Positions 1 to 8,681 of a DNA stretch of 64,000 nt are shown here, one piece after another. A model generated the notes under the pieces. That model made no database searches. It was given only the letters and a program-made list of their open reading frames with translations, and was not told the DNA's origin. Source of the DNA: Dissulfurispira thermophila (lineage in GTDB: Bacteria > Nitrospirota > Thermodesulfovibrionia > Thermodesulfovibrionales > Dissulfurispiraceae). Both the position numbers and the translations under genes were made by a program. The stretch lies in assembly GCF_014701235.1 (NCBI RefSeq), contig NZ_AP022873.1, positions 310,001 to 374,000 on the forward strand, in the 5' to 3' direction. How positions within the stretch are numbered: position 1 is the stretch's first letter; every line of letters begins with the position of its first letter.

Positions 1-2
1 CC

Positions 3-620
3 TTGTCTAAGCTTATTGCAGAAAGGCTTGGTTTTCAGTTCCTCGATACTGGAGCACTATATCGTGCCACAGCACTGCATTTGATGAGAAATGGTTTAAA
101 AGAAGACAGCACTGATGAAGAGATTGCAAGTGCACTAAAAGGCGTGGAGATAGTGTTTATAGACGAAAAGGTCTTTTTAAAAGACACATCACGGTCATAT
201 GAAGAAGATGTATCAGAGCAGATAAGGACGACTGACATAGGACATTATGCATCTGTCTTTTCAGCAAAAAAAGTGGTCAGGGACTTCTTACTTCAGAAAC
301 AAAGAGATGCTGCTATTGAAAACAATATTGTGGCAGAGGGCAGAGATATGACAACCGTTGTATTTCCACATGCATGGAGAAAGTTTTTTCTCGATGCCTC
401 TGAACAAGGAAGGGCAAAAAGACGGTATCTTCAGCTAAAAGAGAAAGGCATTGATATTACAATGGAAGATGCATTAAGAGATATACAAGAAAGGGATAGA
501 CGGGACAGCAACAGAGATATAGCCCCACTTAAAAGGGCTGATGATGCAATATATATAGATACTACTGATATGAGCATGGATGAAGTCTTAGAAAGGATGC
601 TGGAGGCAATAGGTAATTAA
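3..620 (+). CDS. cmk: Cytidylate kinase, 5' end outside window
   Basis: Phosphorylates CMP and dCMP with ATP in cytosolic pyrimidine nucleotide metabolism. The frame is open to the left edge, and the visible part starts at the AERLGFQFLDTGALYRA segment that follows the P-loop in this family, so the ATP-binding loop lies upstream of the window. The conserved VAEGRDMTTVVFPHA stretch (CMP-binding region), the FFLDAS strand and the RRYLQL and RDRRDSNRDIAPLKRADDA lid/substrate segments are all present. The TTG at position 3 is not a real start. It heads the row cmk-plsC-ispH-rpsA-sppA-HU, a gene order also common in delta-proteobacteria and Nitrospirota. Confidence 0.95.
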   Translation: MSKLIAERLGFQFLDTGALYRATALHLMRNGLKEDSTDEEIASALKGVEIVFIDEKVFLKDTSRSYEEDVSEQIRTTDIGHYASVFSAKKVVRDFLLQKQRDAAIENNIVAEGRDMTTVVFPHAWRKFFLDASEQGRAKRRYLQLKEKGIDITMEDALRDIQERDRRDSNRDIAPLKRADDAIYIDTTDMSMDEVLERMLEAIGN

Positions 621-654
621 AATTTTACATTTTCTTATACGACCTTTAGTATAT

Positions 655-1221
655 TTGCTATTTAAGATAATCTTTAGGCTTAAAGTGTATGACCTGAAAT
701 CTATTCCTGAAAAAGGTGGAGTGATAATTGCTGCTAACCATATAAGTTTTCTTGACCCCCCACTCTTATGGGCAGTTTTAAAAAGGAAGCCAACCTTTAT
801 TGCAAAAAAGTATCTCTTTTCTGTGCCGATTATAGGGCATATAGTCAGGCTTTACTCTATACCAGTTGATGTAGTTAGGACGCGACCGTCAACTATAAAG
901 GAAGCTGTGAGGAGGCTTAAAAATGGGGAACTGCTTGTTATATTTCCTGAAGGGGGAATAAATCATGATGGAAGTTTTATTAATGCAAAAAGAGGCATTG
1001 GCATGATTGCATCTATGAGCGGTGCTTGTGTGGTCCCAGCCTTTATTGACGGTACACAAAGGGTGCTGCCAGTTGGAGCAAGATTTTTTAAGATGTCTAA
1101 TATAACATTGCGTTTTGGTTGTCCTTTGAAATTAGAGAAAGGCGAGGATGAAGATGAATTTGGAGAAAGGATATGCAGAGATATAATGGATAGGATAAAG
1201 AGCTTAGGCTCTTGCCTATAG
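655..1221 (+). CDS. plsC: 1-acyl-sn-glycerol-3-phosphate acyltransferase
   Basis: Transfers an acyl chain to lysophosphatidic acid at the inner membrane, giving phosphatidic acid. Counting from the TTG at 655, the acyltransferase HX4D motif is NHISFLD (H29, D34) and the FPEG motif is FPEGG (97-101), a variant of FPEGTRS. The start is uncertain: the frame stays open back to 613 and the upstream codons read as a typical hydrophobic N-terminus (ILHFLIRPLVYLLF), but no ATG or GTG occurs there. An ATT at 616, overlapping the cmk stop, would give the usual family length. The listed start is a conservative choice. Confidence 0.9.
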   Translation: MLFKIIFRLKVYDLKSIPEKGGVIIAANHISFLDPPLLWAVLKRKPTFIAKKYLFSVPIIGHIVRLYSIPVDVVRTRPSTIKEAVRRLKNGELLVIFPEGGINHDGSFINAKRGIGMIASMSGACVVPAFIDGTQRVLPVGARFFKMSNITLRFGCPLKLEKGEDEDEFGERICRDIMDRIKSLGSCL

Positions 1222-1258
1222 TCTATTTAATCCTGTATTCTAATATTTAAGTTGTGTT

Positions 1259-2134
1259 ATGGGAAATAGTCTTGAAATAATAGTAGCTAAACGAGCGGGC
1301 TTCTGCTTTGGTGTAAAAAGGGCTGTTGATCTGGCATTTGATGCTGCCAATAAAAATAGCCAAAAAGGTGATGTGAGGTGTTGCAGTGTTTATACCCTTG
1401 GACCTATTATCCACAATCCACAAGTGATAGAGAAACTAAAGTCAGAAGGTGTAGAACCTACAGATGATATAGACAATCCAAATATAAAAACCATTATAAT
1501 AAGAACTCATGGTGTTCAGCAAGAAATATCTGAAAGGCTATCTCAAAAGGGATATGAAGTAATAGATGCTACATGTCCTTTTGTTAAAAAGGCACAACAA
1601 TATGCTAAACTTCTAAAGGAAGAAGGGTATCAGATTGTTATCATCGGAGATAAAGGACACCCAGAGGTTAAAGGCTTGATGAGTTATGCTGGAAAGGATG
1701 TTATTGTGGTTAATAAAGAAGATAGTTTACCTTCTCTTAAAAGCAGAGTTGGGTTTATTGTTCAGACAACCCAGCCATTAGATGTTTTGAAAAAATTCAT
1801 ATCAGAGGCTGTGGAACAAGTAAAGGAACTGAAGGTATTCAATACTATTTGTAATTCCACTGCATTAAGACTCAAAGAGACAAAAGACATGACAAAAGAT
1901 GTAGATCTTATGATAGTTGTGGGCGGTAAAAATAGTGCCAACACAACACAGCTTACTCAGCTATGCAATTCTGTATCTATTCCGGCATATCATATAGAGA
2001 CTGCTTCAGAGATAAGAGAGGAGTGGTTTTCAAATGTGAAAAAGGTTGGAATAACTGCGGGGGCATCGACACCAGATTGGATCATAAGTGATGTAGAAAA
2101 AAGAATTAGAGATATAGGAGGAAGGGGTTTGTGA
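1259..2134 (+). CDS. ispH: 4-hydroxy-3-methylbut-2-enyl diphosphate reductase
   Basis: Last enzyme of the MEP isoprenoid pathway, reducing HMBPP to IPP and DMAPP with a [4Fe-4S] cluster. The three cluster cysteines are visible: C16 in AGFCFGVKRAV, C106 in DATCPFVKKA and C198 in NTICNSTALR. The conserved substrate-binding histidines in LGPIIHNPQV and RTHGV and the E/T residues around VQTTQ are present. At 291 residues it is family length. ATG 1259 is preceded by little Shine-Dalgarno sequence. Its stop codon overlaps the GTG/ATG start of the S1 gene, implying translational coupling. Confidence 0.97.
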   Translation: MGNSLEIIVAKRAGFCFGVKRAVDLAFDAANKNSQKGDVRCCSVYTLGPIIHNPQVIEKLKSEGVEPTDDIDNPNIKTIIIRTHGVQQEISERLSQKGYEVIDATCPFVKKAQQYAKLLKEEGYQIVIIGDKGHPEVKGLMSYAGKDVIVVNKEDSLPSLKSRVGFIVQTTQPLDVLKKFISEAVEQVKELKVFNTICNSTALRLKETKDMTKDVDLMIVVGGKNSANTTQLTQLCNSVSIPAYHIETASEIREEWFSNVKKVGITAGASTPDWIISDVEKRIRDIGGRGL

Positions 2135-3738
2135 TGGAAACACAAATAAAAGAGGAAACAAAAGAACTTGAAAAGCTTTATGCAGAGACATTACATAAAA
2201 TAGAGAGAGGAGGCATTACACAGGGCAAGATCATTTCAGTAAAAAATGATGTTGTAGTGGTTGATGTGGGATACAAATCAGAAGGTGTAATTCCTATTGC
2301 AGAATTTACAGAAGATGAACTCTCTGGGTTAAAAGAAGGTGATAATGTTGAGGTGTTTGTAGAGAGGATAAACGACCAAGAAGGAGTTGTAATTCTTTCC
2401 AGGGATAGGGCATCAAGAATAAGGACATGGGAAATGTTGACAGAGGCATATAGTAACAATATTAGAGTAAACGGAACAGTGGTTGAAAAGACAAAGGGAG
2501 GATTTTTTGTTGATATAAAGGGGATAAAGACTTTTCTTCCATTTTCACAGGTAGATATTAAGATGGTTAAAGACATGGATTCTTATATAGGGCAGAACAT
2601 TACTGTAAAGATATTAAAGATGACACCATCAAAAGGATATTTTAATAATCAATCATCTGTGATAGTATCTCGAAGGGCTGTTCTTGAAGAAGACAGACAT
2701 GTAAAAAAACAAGAGACCTTAAAATTCTTGAAAGAGGGTGCCTTACTGAAAGGCATTGTAAAAAATATTACTGATTATGGTGTATTTGTGGACCTTGGTG
2801 GTATAGATGGACTTCTTCATATATCTGATATATCATGGAGAAGGGTTAATCATCCTTCAGAGTTCTTTTCTATAGGTGATGAAAAGGAGTTTATTGTACT
2901 CAAATACGATGAAGGGACAGAGAAGATTACCCTCGGATATAAACAGAAAATGCCTGACCCATGGATCTCTGCAGAGGAAAAATATAAGCCGGGCATGAAA
3001 ATAAAAGGAAGGGTCGTGAATATAACAGATTATGGTGTCTTTGTTGAGATAGAAGAAGGACTTGAAGGTCTTGTCCATATCTCTGAACTGGATTGGTCAC
3101 CTCGACCAAAACATCCTTCAAAATATGTATCTATTGGAGATGAGATAGAAGCAGTGGTTATCAGTGTCAACAAGGAAGAAAGAAAATTATCACTTACTAT
3201 TAGACAGTTAAAACCCAGACCATGGGATATAGTAGGACAGAATTATAAGGTCGGACAAAAAATAATAGGAAAGGTAAAGACCATCACGGATTTTGGCGTA
3301 TTTATAAGACTTCCTGAAGGTGTTGATGGTCTTATACATATTTCAGACCTATCATGGACAAGGCATATTAAGCATCCATCAGAGGTACTGAAAAAAGGGC
3401 AGAAGGTTGAAGCCATAATCCTCAGTCTCGAGCCTGATAAGGAGAGGATGGCACTTGGTATAAAACAACTTACTCCTGATCCGTGGCAGAGCGAAATCCC
3501 TGCAAGATTCAGGCTTGGTGATGAATATAAAGGTAAGGTATTGAGGATTACTGACTTTGGTATCTTTGTAGAACTTGAAGGTGGGGTAGAAGGGCTTGTT
3601 TACTCTTCTGAGGTTAATACCTCATCTGAAATTAAAGAAGGGGATGAAATATGGGTGAGAATCATAAAGATGAACACAGAAGAAAGAAAAATAGGTCTCA
3701 GCATGAAAAATATAAAGGCAGCAACGAGCAGCGAGTAG
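2131..3738 (+). CDS. rpsA: 30S ribosomal protein S1, six S1 domains
   Basis: RNA-binding ribosomal protein that helps load mRNA on the 30S subunit. Six OB-fold S1 repeats can be traced at roughly residues 28-95, 112-180, 200-268, 288-355, 375-443 and 462-530; repeats 3 to 6 carry the DYGVFV or DFGVFI core followed by GL.H.S(D/E)(I/L), with a diverged YSSEV in the last. Length (535 residues) is close to the six-domain form of proteobacteria. GTG 2131 and ATG 2134 are adjacent start codons; a purine-rich AGGAGGAAGGGG at about 2117-2128 precedes both. The fusion of ispH and S1 found in some Firmicutes is replaced here by a 4-base overlap. Confidence 0.95.
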   Translation: MMETQIKEETKELEKLYAETLHKIERGGITQGKIISVKNDVVVVDVGYKSEGVIPIAEFTEDELSGLKEGDNVEVFVERINDQEGVVILSRDRASRIRTWEMLTEAYSNNIRVNGTVVEKTKGGFFVDIKGIKTFLPFSQVDIKMVKDMDSYIGQNITVKILKMTPSKGYFNNQSSVIVSRRAVLEEDRHVKKQETLKFLKEGALLKGIVKNITDYGVFVDLGGIDGLLHISDISWRRVNHPSEFFSIGDEKEFIVLKYDEGTEKITLGYKQKMPDPWISAEEKYKPGMKIKGRVVNITDYGVFVEIEEGLEGLVHISELDWSPRPKHPSKYVSIGDEIEAVVISVNKEERKLSLTIRQLKPRPWDIVGQNYKVGQKIIGKVKTITDFGVFIRLPEGVDGLIHISDLSWTRHIKHPSEVLKKGQKVEAIILSLEPDKERMALGIKQLTPDPWQSEIPARFRLGDEYKGKVLRITDFGIFVELEGGVEGLVYSSEVNTSSEIKEGDEIWVRIIKMNTEERKIGLSMKNIKAATSSE

Positions 3739-3742
3739 CACC

Positions 3743-4597
3743 ATGAAAGTAAAAAAGACCTGCATATATATAACCTTGTTTTTCCTGATTTTGATTGTTG
3801 TGAGTGCCTTTTTTACCTTCTTGCAGAAAGAAGTGCCATTGAAGGATAAGGTGGCACTGGTTAATATTGAAGGACCTATACTTCATGCAAAGCAGACAGT
3901 GGATGAAATCAAAGAGTATGTGAAAGACAAATCCATAAAGGCTATAGTCCTGAGGGTTGATAGTCCTGGAGGTGGCGTTGTTCCTTCTCAGGAGATATAT
4001 GAAGAGGTAAGAAAGGCTGCTACACAAAAAAAGGTTGTTGTATCTATGGGATCTGTTGCAGCATCAGGAGGCTACTACATATCTGCGCCTGCCAATAAGA
4101 TTATTGCAAATCCTGGCACCATAACTGGCTCCATAGGAGTAATCATGGAGGTCCCTAATATCAAAGGTCTTATGGATAAGATAGGAGTGAAGACCGAAGT
4201 TATAAAGAGCGGAAGGCATAAGGACATAGCCTCTGTCTTCAGAGGTATAGGCAAAGAAGAGAGAGAGATAATACAAGGCGTAATGGATGATGTTCATGAG
4301 CAGTTCATAAAGGCAGTATCAGATGGCAGAAAAATACCTGTGGAGAATGTCAAGAAAATAGCAGATGGTAGGATATTTTCAGGAAGGCAAGCACTTAAAG
4401 TTGGTCTTGTAGATGAGCTCGGAGACCTTGAATATGCAATTAAGACCGCTGCAAAAATAGCGGGGATAAAGGGTGAGCCAGAGGTGGTAACAAAGAAAGA
4501 AAAATCCACCCTTCTTGAACTGCTTAACGGAAGGATTTCTGAAAGTGTCTCTAAAGTTGTTCCAAAGATAGAACTAAAATATATGTATATGCCATAG
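3743..4597 (+). CDS. sppA: Signal peptide peptidase SppA, short form
   Basis: Membrane-anchored serine protease that degrades cleaved signal peptides. One N-terminal transmembrane segment (about residues 7-27) precedes a single peptidase S49 domain. The Ser/Lys dyad can be placed at S108 in VAASGGYYISAPANKI and K160 in IKSGRHKDIAS; DSPGG at 73-77 forms the oxyanion region. The 284-residue length is that of the short Gram-positive/archaeal-like form rather than the 67-kDa tandem E. coli protein. It follows rpsA after four bases, so it is probably co-transcribed. Confidence 0.93.
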   Translation: MKVKKTCIYITLFFLILIVVSAFFTFLQKEVPLKDKVALVNIEGPILHAKQTVDEIKEYVKDKSIKAIVLRVDSPGGGVVPSQEIYEEVRKAATQKKVVVSMGSVAASGGYYISAPANKIIANPGTITGSIGVIMEVPNIKGLMDKIGVKTEVIKSGRHKDIASVFRGIGKEEREIIQGVMDDVHEQFIKAVSDGRKIPVENVKKIADGRIFSGRQALKVGLVDELGDLEYAIKTAAKIAGIKGEPEVVTKKEKSTLLELLNGRISESVSKVVPKIELKYMYMP

Positions 4598-4607
4598 GAG
4601 GTGTTTT

Positions 4608-4895
4608 ATGACAAAATCTGAATTAATAGATAAGGTAACAGAGAGAATCCAAGGACTTACCAGAAAACAGGTAGAGACAATTATTAACACAATTTTTAGC
4701 GGTATGAAGGCTGCACTTGCGCGCGGAGAGAAAATAGAAATAAGGGGATTCGGAAATTTTAGGCTCAAAAAAAGAAATGCAAAGATAGCAAGAAATCCGA
4801 GGACAGGCGAACAGATTCATGTGCCTGCCAAGCATGTGCTTCACTTTAAAGTTGGAAAACCATTTCATGATGCACTCAACGAGAAGACAGGTTAA
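4608..4895 (+). CDS. HU/IHF-family DNA-bending protein
   Basis: Small nucleoid protein of 95 residues that binds DNA as a dimer and bends it. The start MTKSELIDKVTE, the GFGNFRLKKRNAKIARNPRTGE beta-arm stretch and VPAKHVLHFKVGK are diagnostic. The arm with NPRTGE and the length resemble IHF subunits (IhfB/himD-like) more than HU, but assignment to one subunit is not possible from this gene alone. A strong AGGAGG lies eight bases before ATG 4608. It is the last gene of the operon; a long hairpin begins in its final codons. Confidence 0.93.
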   Translation: MTKSELIDKVTERIQGLTRKQVETIINTIFSGMKAALARGEKIEIRGFGNFRLKKRNAKIARNPRTGEQIHVPAKHVLHFKVGKPFHDALNEKTG

Positions 4896-4959
4896 GGTAA
4901 AGGTTAAGGCTAAGAAAAATATTTATGCTCAACCTCAACCTTAACCTCAACCTGTTTTT
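4889..4959 (+). terminator. Long-stem intrinsic terminator after HU/IHF gene
   Basis: About 26 bases on each side (4889-4914 and 4928-4953) pair imperfectly around a 13-base AT-rich loop, followed by GTTTTTA. Both arms are built from repeats of a GGTTAAGG/GGTTGAGG unit. The left arm starts inside the last codons of the HU/IHF gene, so the hairpin overlaps the coding sequence. Confidence 0.6.
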
Positions 4960-5403
4960 ATGAAGCGCAGAGATTTTTTAAAAAAAGTAATAAAGGCTTT
5001 TTTTTTGACACTTACTGCTTTTATTTTTTCAGCCTCTATTTATATCTATCCATCAAATATTAGAAAGAGAAGGTTTCATTACATATACCTTATGGACGAG
5101 GATGACCTGCCGAAAAAGGGAGTCAGAAAAATAGAATTTCATTATGAGCGTGAGCACAGGATAGTTAATAGTCGCGTCTTTGTTGTTGCTGGCAATGATA
5201 AATTTACTGCATTTTCACCCGTATGCACTCATTTAGGATGTCTGGTGAATTGGGATAATAACAAAAAGGAATTCTTGTGCCCATGTCATGGGGGTAAATA
5301 TAATGCAAGTGGCGAAGTAATTGCTGGTCCTCCTCCAAAGCCATTGACAAGGCTACCGCTCGAAATTAAAGACGGAAAGGTATATGTGGGGATTAAGGTC
5401 TAA
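4960..5403 (+). CDS. Rieske [2Fe-2S] protein of a cytochrome bc/b6 complex
   Basis: Iron-sulfur subunit that takes electrons from quinol in a bc-type complex. The N-terminus MKRRDFLKK followed by a hydrophobic segment (residues 11-30) is a Tat-type anchor. Cluster ligands are C89 and H91 in the CTHLGC box and C107 and H110 in the CPCHGG box, with C94 and C109 as the disulfide pair. The GPPPKPL loop is conserved. At 147 residues it is compact. The stop codon abuts the start of the cytochrome b gene, so the two are one operon. It begins just past the terminator stem, so the operon may need its own promoter or read-through. Confidence 0.94.
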   Translation: MKRRDFLKKVIKAFFLTLTAFIFSASIYIYPSNIRKRRFHYIYLMDEDDLPKKGVRKIEFHYEREHRIVNSRVFVVAGNDKFTAFSPVCTHLGCLVNWDNNKKEFLCPCHGGKYNASGEVIAGPPPKPLTRLPLEIKDGKVYVGIKV

Positions 5404-6051
5404 ATGGGTAAAATCTTTGATTGGATAGACAGCCATTTTGGAGTAAAGGAGCCTCACAAGAGATTTTTGCAGAGGACCATACCTCCAAATGTAAATTACT
5501 CATACTGCCTCGGAGGCATAGCATTCACATATTTTCTGATGCTTGCATTCACAGGTCTGCTATTATCTATATATTATGTGCCTTCTGAAAAAGAGGCATT
5601 CAAGAGTATAATAGCCATTACAAATGAAGTAACACTTGGATGGTTTATAAGAAGTCTGCATAAGTGGTCTGCAAACCTTTTTATTGTCTTTATAATTTTC
5701 CATGCAATAAGGGTTTTTATTCATAAGGCATATAAACCTCCGAGGGAATTGAACTGGATGGCGGGTGTGCTTGGTTTTGTGGTAGCAATGGCATCAGGTT
5801 TTACAGGCTATCTATTACCATGGGACCAAAAGGCATACTGGGCAACAGAAGTTGGAACATCTATGTTCGGGACAGTCCCTTTGATAGGCGATTATCTTAT
5901 ATATGCAGTGAGGGGGGGATTAGATATTAATGGCACAACGCTTATAAGGTTTTACAGTCTTCATGTGCTTTATCTGCCTATCTCTATGGTGATAATTCTG
6001 TGGGCACACTTTCATATGGTAAAAAGACAAGGGATAGCAAAGAGGCTTTAA
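5404..6051 (+). CDS. petB: Cytochrome b6-type subunit
   Basis: Membrane subunit with four helices carrying two b hemes. Ligand histidines are H86 and H100 (SLHKWSANLFIVFIIFHAIR) and H187 and H202 (SLHVLY ... AHFHMV). The protein is 215 residues, the length of a split b6 subunit, and ends after helix D. C35 in NYSYCLGG aligns with the cysteine that holds heme ci (cn) covalently in cytochrome b6 and in firmicute bc complexes; this points to a b6-like complex rather than a mitochondrial type. Direct junction with the Rieske gene (one-base gap at 5403/5404). Confidence 0.93.
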   Translation: MGKIFDWIDSHFGVKEPHKRFLQRTIPPNVNYSYCLGGIAFTYFLMLAFTGLLLSIYYVPSEKEAFKSIIAITNEVTLGWFIRSLHKWSANLFIVFIIFHAIRVFIHKAYKPPRELNWMAGVLGFVVAMASGFTGYLLPWDQKAYWATEVGTSMFGTVPLIGDYLIYAVRGGLDINGTTLIRFYSLHVLYLPISMVIILWAHFHMVKRQGIAKRL

Positions 6052-6164
6052 ATTAAGGTGAAAGGGTTAAAGAGGGCTTTGCTTTGCTTTGGCTCAGACG
6101 CCGTCCTGAGTGAAACGAAGGAATGACAAAAAGTGAATGACTCAGGATGTGAAGGAGTGAAGTA
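6052..6164. repeat. Intergenic dispersed repeat between cytochrome b subunits
   Basis: The gap between petB and the subunit IV gene holds a sequence of the type CCTGAGTGAAACGAAGGAATGAC (core at about 6104-6126). Related versions occur at 42681-42731 and 44556-44640. The end of this gap (AAGGAGTGAAGTA) supplies the Shine-Dalgarno for the next gene. Confidence 0.5.
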
Positions 6165-6533
6165 ATGAAAAAAGAAAAGAGATTTTATCCAGACTATCTT
6201 TCTGAGATAATATTTGTCATACTCATCTCTCTGGAGGTCTTGATGATTTTGGCATTGCTTTATTATCCATCTATCGGAAGGCAGATAGACTTTACAAAGC
6301 CGTTTCAGCCAAGACCCGAATGGTATTTTCTCTGGCTCTACCAGCTTGTGAGGTATTTCCCGGGCAAGAGCGCATTTATGGGTACAGTAGTGATTCCAGT
6401 GGGTTTAGTGCTTTTACTACTATTGATTCCATATATTGACAAGGGTAGAAATGGAAGATTAAAGGCAATGACAGTTGGAACCATTCTATTGCTTATGCTA
6501 TTGGTCCTTACACTGATTAGTGTTTTATCATAA
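6165..6533 (+). CDS. petD: Cytochrome b C-terminal subunit (subunit IV-like)
   Basis: Completes the split cytochrome b. The short protein (122 residues) has three predicted transmembrane helices (about 14-35, 72-90 and 101-121) and the quinol-site motif PEWYFLW in PFQPRPEWYFLWLYQ. It is shorter than plastid subunit IV (about 160 residues), mainly at the N-terminus. Good AAGGAG ribosome-binding site. No cytochrome c1 or f gene follows; the electron acceptor subunit must be elsewhere or be of another kind. Confidence 0.88.
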   Translation: MKKEKRFYPDYLSEIIFVILISLEVLMILALLYYPSIGRQIDFTKPFQPRPEWYFLWLYQLVRYFPGKSAFMGTVVIPVGLVLLLLLIPYIDKGRNGRLKAMTVGTILLLMLLVLTLISVLS

Positions 6534-6574
6534 ATAAGCTAAAATTAACCTTAACCTATTTTTAAGCGGTCATA

Positions 6575-6604
6575 TTGACAACTAATTGAATAAACCCTTA
6601 TCAT
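6575..6604 (+). promoter_or_regulatory. Candidate sigma70 promoter of the ABC ATPase pair
   Basis: TTGACA (6575-6580), an 18-base spacer and TATCAT (6599-6604) form a near-consensus promoter. The expected transcription start is about 6611-6612, which coincides with the preferred ATG at 6612 and suggests a leaderless message. Confidence 0.5.
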
Positions 6605-6611
6605 GCTCTGT

Positions 6612-7571
6612 ATGTCTATTTCACTTCTTAATATAAACAATCTCTCTGTATCATTTAAGGCAGACAAAGGCAAAATCAATGTTGTGTCTAACCTCTCTTT
6701 TGATATTAAAAAGGCAGAGGTCTTTGGCATTGTTGGAGAGAGTGGATGTGGTAAGAGTCTTACTGCCCTTTCGATTTTACGCATTCTTCCAGACAATGCA
6801 TTTGCAGATGGCGAGATTATCTTTGGAGATAAAAATCTCTTAACCCTCAATGAAGATGAAATGCGTCAGATAAGGGGTAAGGACATATCCATGATATTTC
6901 AAGAGCCAATGACATCTCTTAACCCAGTTTTAACTGTTGGTTATCAGATAGCAGAGTCATTGATTACGCACTTTAATTTATCCCGAAAAGAAGCTATAGA
7001 CAAGGCTATTGAATTGCTAAGGGCAGTAAAGATACCGACCCCTGAATTAAGAATAAAGGACTATCCGCATCAGATGTCAGGTGGAATGAGGCAAAGAGTG
7101 ATGATAGCAATGGCAATTGCTTGCAACCCCTCCCTTTTAATTGCAGATGAACCAACAACTGCACTGGATGTAACAATACAAGCTCAGATACTTGAGCTCC
7201 TTCAGGGATTGAGAAGGCAAAGGGGTATGGCTATCCTTCTTATAACTCATGATATGGGCATTATTTCAGAACAAGCAGACAGGGTTGCTATAATGTACGC
7301 TGGAAGGATTGTAGAACTTGCAGATGTGGATGAACTTTTTAGAAGTCCATTACATCCATATACGCATGGACTTCTTCAATCAATGCCTACAGCAAAAGGG
7401 ATTGCATTGAAGCCGATAGCAGGTTTTGTCCCTAATCCTGATAAACTGCCTTTAGGATGTAAGTTTTCTGATAGATGCTATTTATCATCTGATGAATGCA
7501 GAGGGTTTGAGCCGGAATTAGTGGAAGTCTTTGAAGATCATTTTGTCAGGTGCATAAAGGTAAGGCAATAG
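6612..7571 (+). CDS. Oligopeptide/dipeptide ABC transporter ATPase (DppD/OppD type)
   Basis: Cytosolic ATPase of a peptide-type importer. It has Walker A (GESGCGKS), the Q-loop in [12 protein letters not shown], the signature SGGMRQR, Walker B ([12 protein letters not shown]) and the switch histidine (LLITHDMG), then the C-terminal oligopeptide-transporter domain with PYTHGLL and paired cysteines (C.FSDRC, DEC). ATG 6603 overlaps the -10 box of a good promoter, so I take ATG 6612 (MSISLL). Overlaps or abuts its partner ATPase downstream. No permease or solute-binding gene is adjacent, so the substrate cannot be stated. Confidence 0.92.
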   Translation: MSISLLNINNLSVSFKADKGKINVVSNLSFDIKKAEVFGIVGESGCGKSLTALSILRILPDNAFADGEIIFGDKNLLTLNEDEMRQIRGKDISMIFQEPMTSLNPVLTVGYQIAESLITHFNLSRKEAIDKAIELLRAVKIPTPELRIKDYPHQMSGGMRQRVMIAMAIACNPSLLIADEPTTALDVTIQAQILELLQGLRRQRGMAILLITHDMGIISEQADRVAIMYAGRIVELADVDELFRSPLHPYTHGLLQSMPTAKGIALKPIAGFVPNPDKLPLGCKFSDRCYLSSDECRGFEPELVEVFEDHFVRCIKVRQ

Positions 7572-7576
7572 ATATT

Positions 7577-8578
7577 ATGGAGAACAATATTATTTTGAAG
7601 GTTGATTCCATTAAGAAATATTTTCCAGTAAAAACTGGGGGCTTTGGCAGACCGCATAAATGGCTCAAGGCAGTTGATGGTGTCAGCTTTGAAGTAAGCA
7701 AAGACAGGGTCTTTGCCATAGTTGGCGAGAGCGGATGCGGCAAGTCAACAATTGCACGACTTGTGCTGAGACTGCTTCCACTTACAGATGGAAGGATATA
7801 TTTTAAGGGAGAAGATGTTTCTCATCTCTCTGGTGATTCCCTTAAGAAATTCAGGCGCTCTGTGCAGATAGTATTTCAAGACCCATTTGCATCGCTGAAT
7901 CCGAGGATGAGGATCATTGATACACTATCAGAACCATTTAAGATACACAAGATAGTGCCTAAACAAGATATAAAAGACAGGGTTGTGAGTCTTCTTGAAA
8001 AAGTTGGCTTGAACTCAGATGCATTGAATAGGTATCCCCATGAATTCAGTGGTGGACAGAGACAAAGGATATGCATAGCAAGGGCATTGACAGTCTCACC
8101 CGAACTTATTGTTGCTGATGAGCCGTTATCTGCACTTGATGTATCGATTCAGGCACAGATACTTAACCTTTTGCAGAATATTAAGAGGGAATCTGCTATA
8201 TCCTTGGTTTTTATAAGCCATGATTTAAAAGTTGTTCACTATCTGAGTGATGAGGTTGCAGTGATGTATCTGGGCAAAATTGTAGAGAAGGCTAAAACAG
8301 AGGATTTGTTTGAATCACCAAGACATCCTTATACAGAGTTGTTGCTGTCATCTGCACCTACAATAGGCGTAAGGCATAAGGCGCCAAGCAATATGCATCG
8401 AGCGACTGATTTTAGAGTCTCGCCACATATGGATTTTGTTGATATTCCCAGTCCTATTGATATTCCATCAGGCTGTCCATTTCATCCAAGATGTGCAAAG
8501 AGGTTTGATGTCTGTGATAAAGTCATTCCAGAGTTGAAAGATATAGACAGCAGACTCGTAGCATGCCATTTATATTGA
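7577..8578 (+). CDS. Oligopeptide/dipeptide ABC transporter ATPase (DppF/OppF type)
   Basis: Second ATPase of the heterodimeric motor. Walker [11 protein letters not shown]-loop IVFQDPFASLNP, signature FSGGQRQR, Walker B LIVADEPLSALD, switch H in FISHDLKVV, and the C-terminal PYTELLLSSAP / CPFHPRCAKR domain that typifies the family. A longer frame starting at 7550 would overlap the upstream gene by 22 bases; ATG 7577 (MENNIILK) just after that gene's stop matches usual family length better. The two ATPases form an operon. Confidence 0.92.
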   Translation: MENNIILKVDSIKKYFPVKTGGFGRPHKWLKAVDGVSFEVSKDRVFAIVGESGCGKSTIARLVLRLLPLTDGRIYFKGEDVSHLSGDSLKKFRRSVQIVFQDPFASLNPRMRIIDTLSEPFKIHKIVPKQDIKDRVVSLLEKVGLNSDALNRYPHEFSGGQRQRICIARALTVSPELIVADEPLSALDVSIQAQILNLLQNIKRESAISLVFISHDLKVVHYLSDEVAVMYLGKIVEKAKTEDLFESPRHPYTELLLSSAPTIGVRHKAPSNMHRATDFRVSPHMDFVDIPSPIDIPSGCPFHPRCAKRFDVCDKVIPELKDIDSRLVACHLY

Positions 8579-8681
8579 CTTCACAACGCCTTCGGCGATT
8601 CTCCACTTCACCCCTTAAGCCTAATCTCCTCTTGTTTTTTGACAGATGTGGTTTTAAATTATCGCTATATTTTGGTGATTT

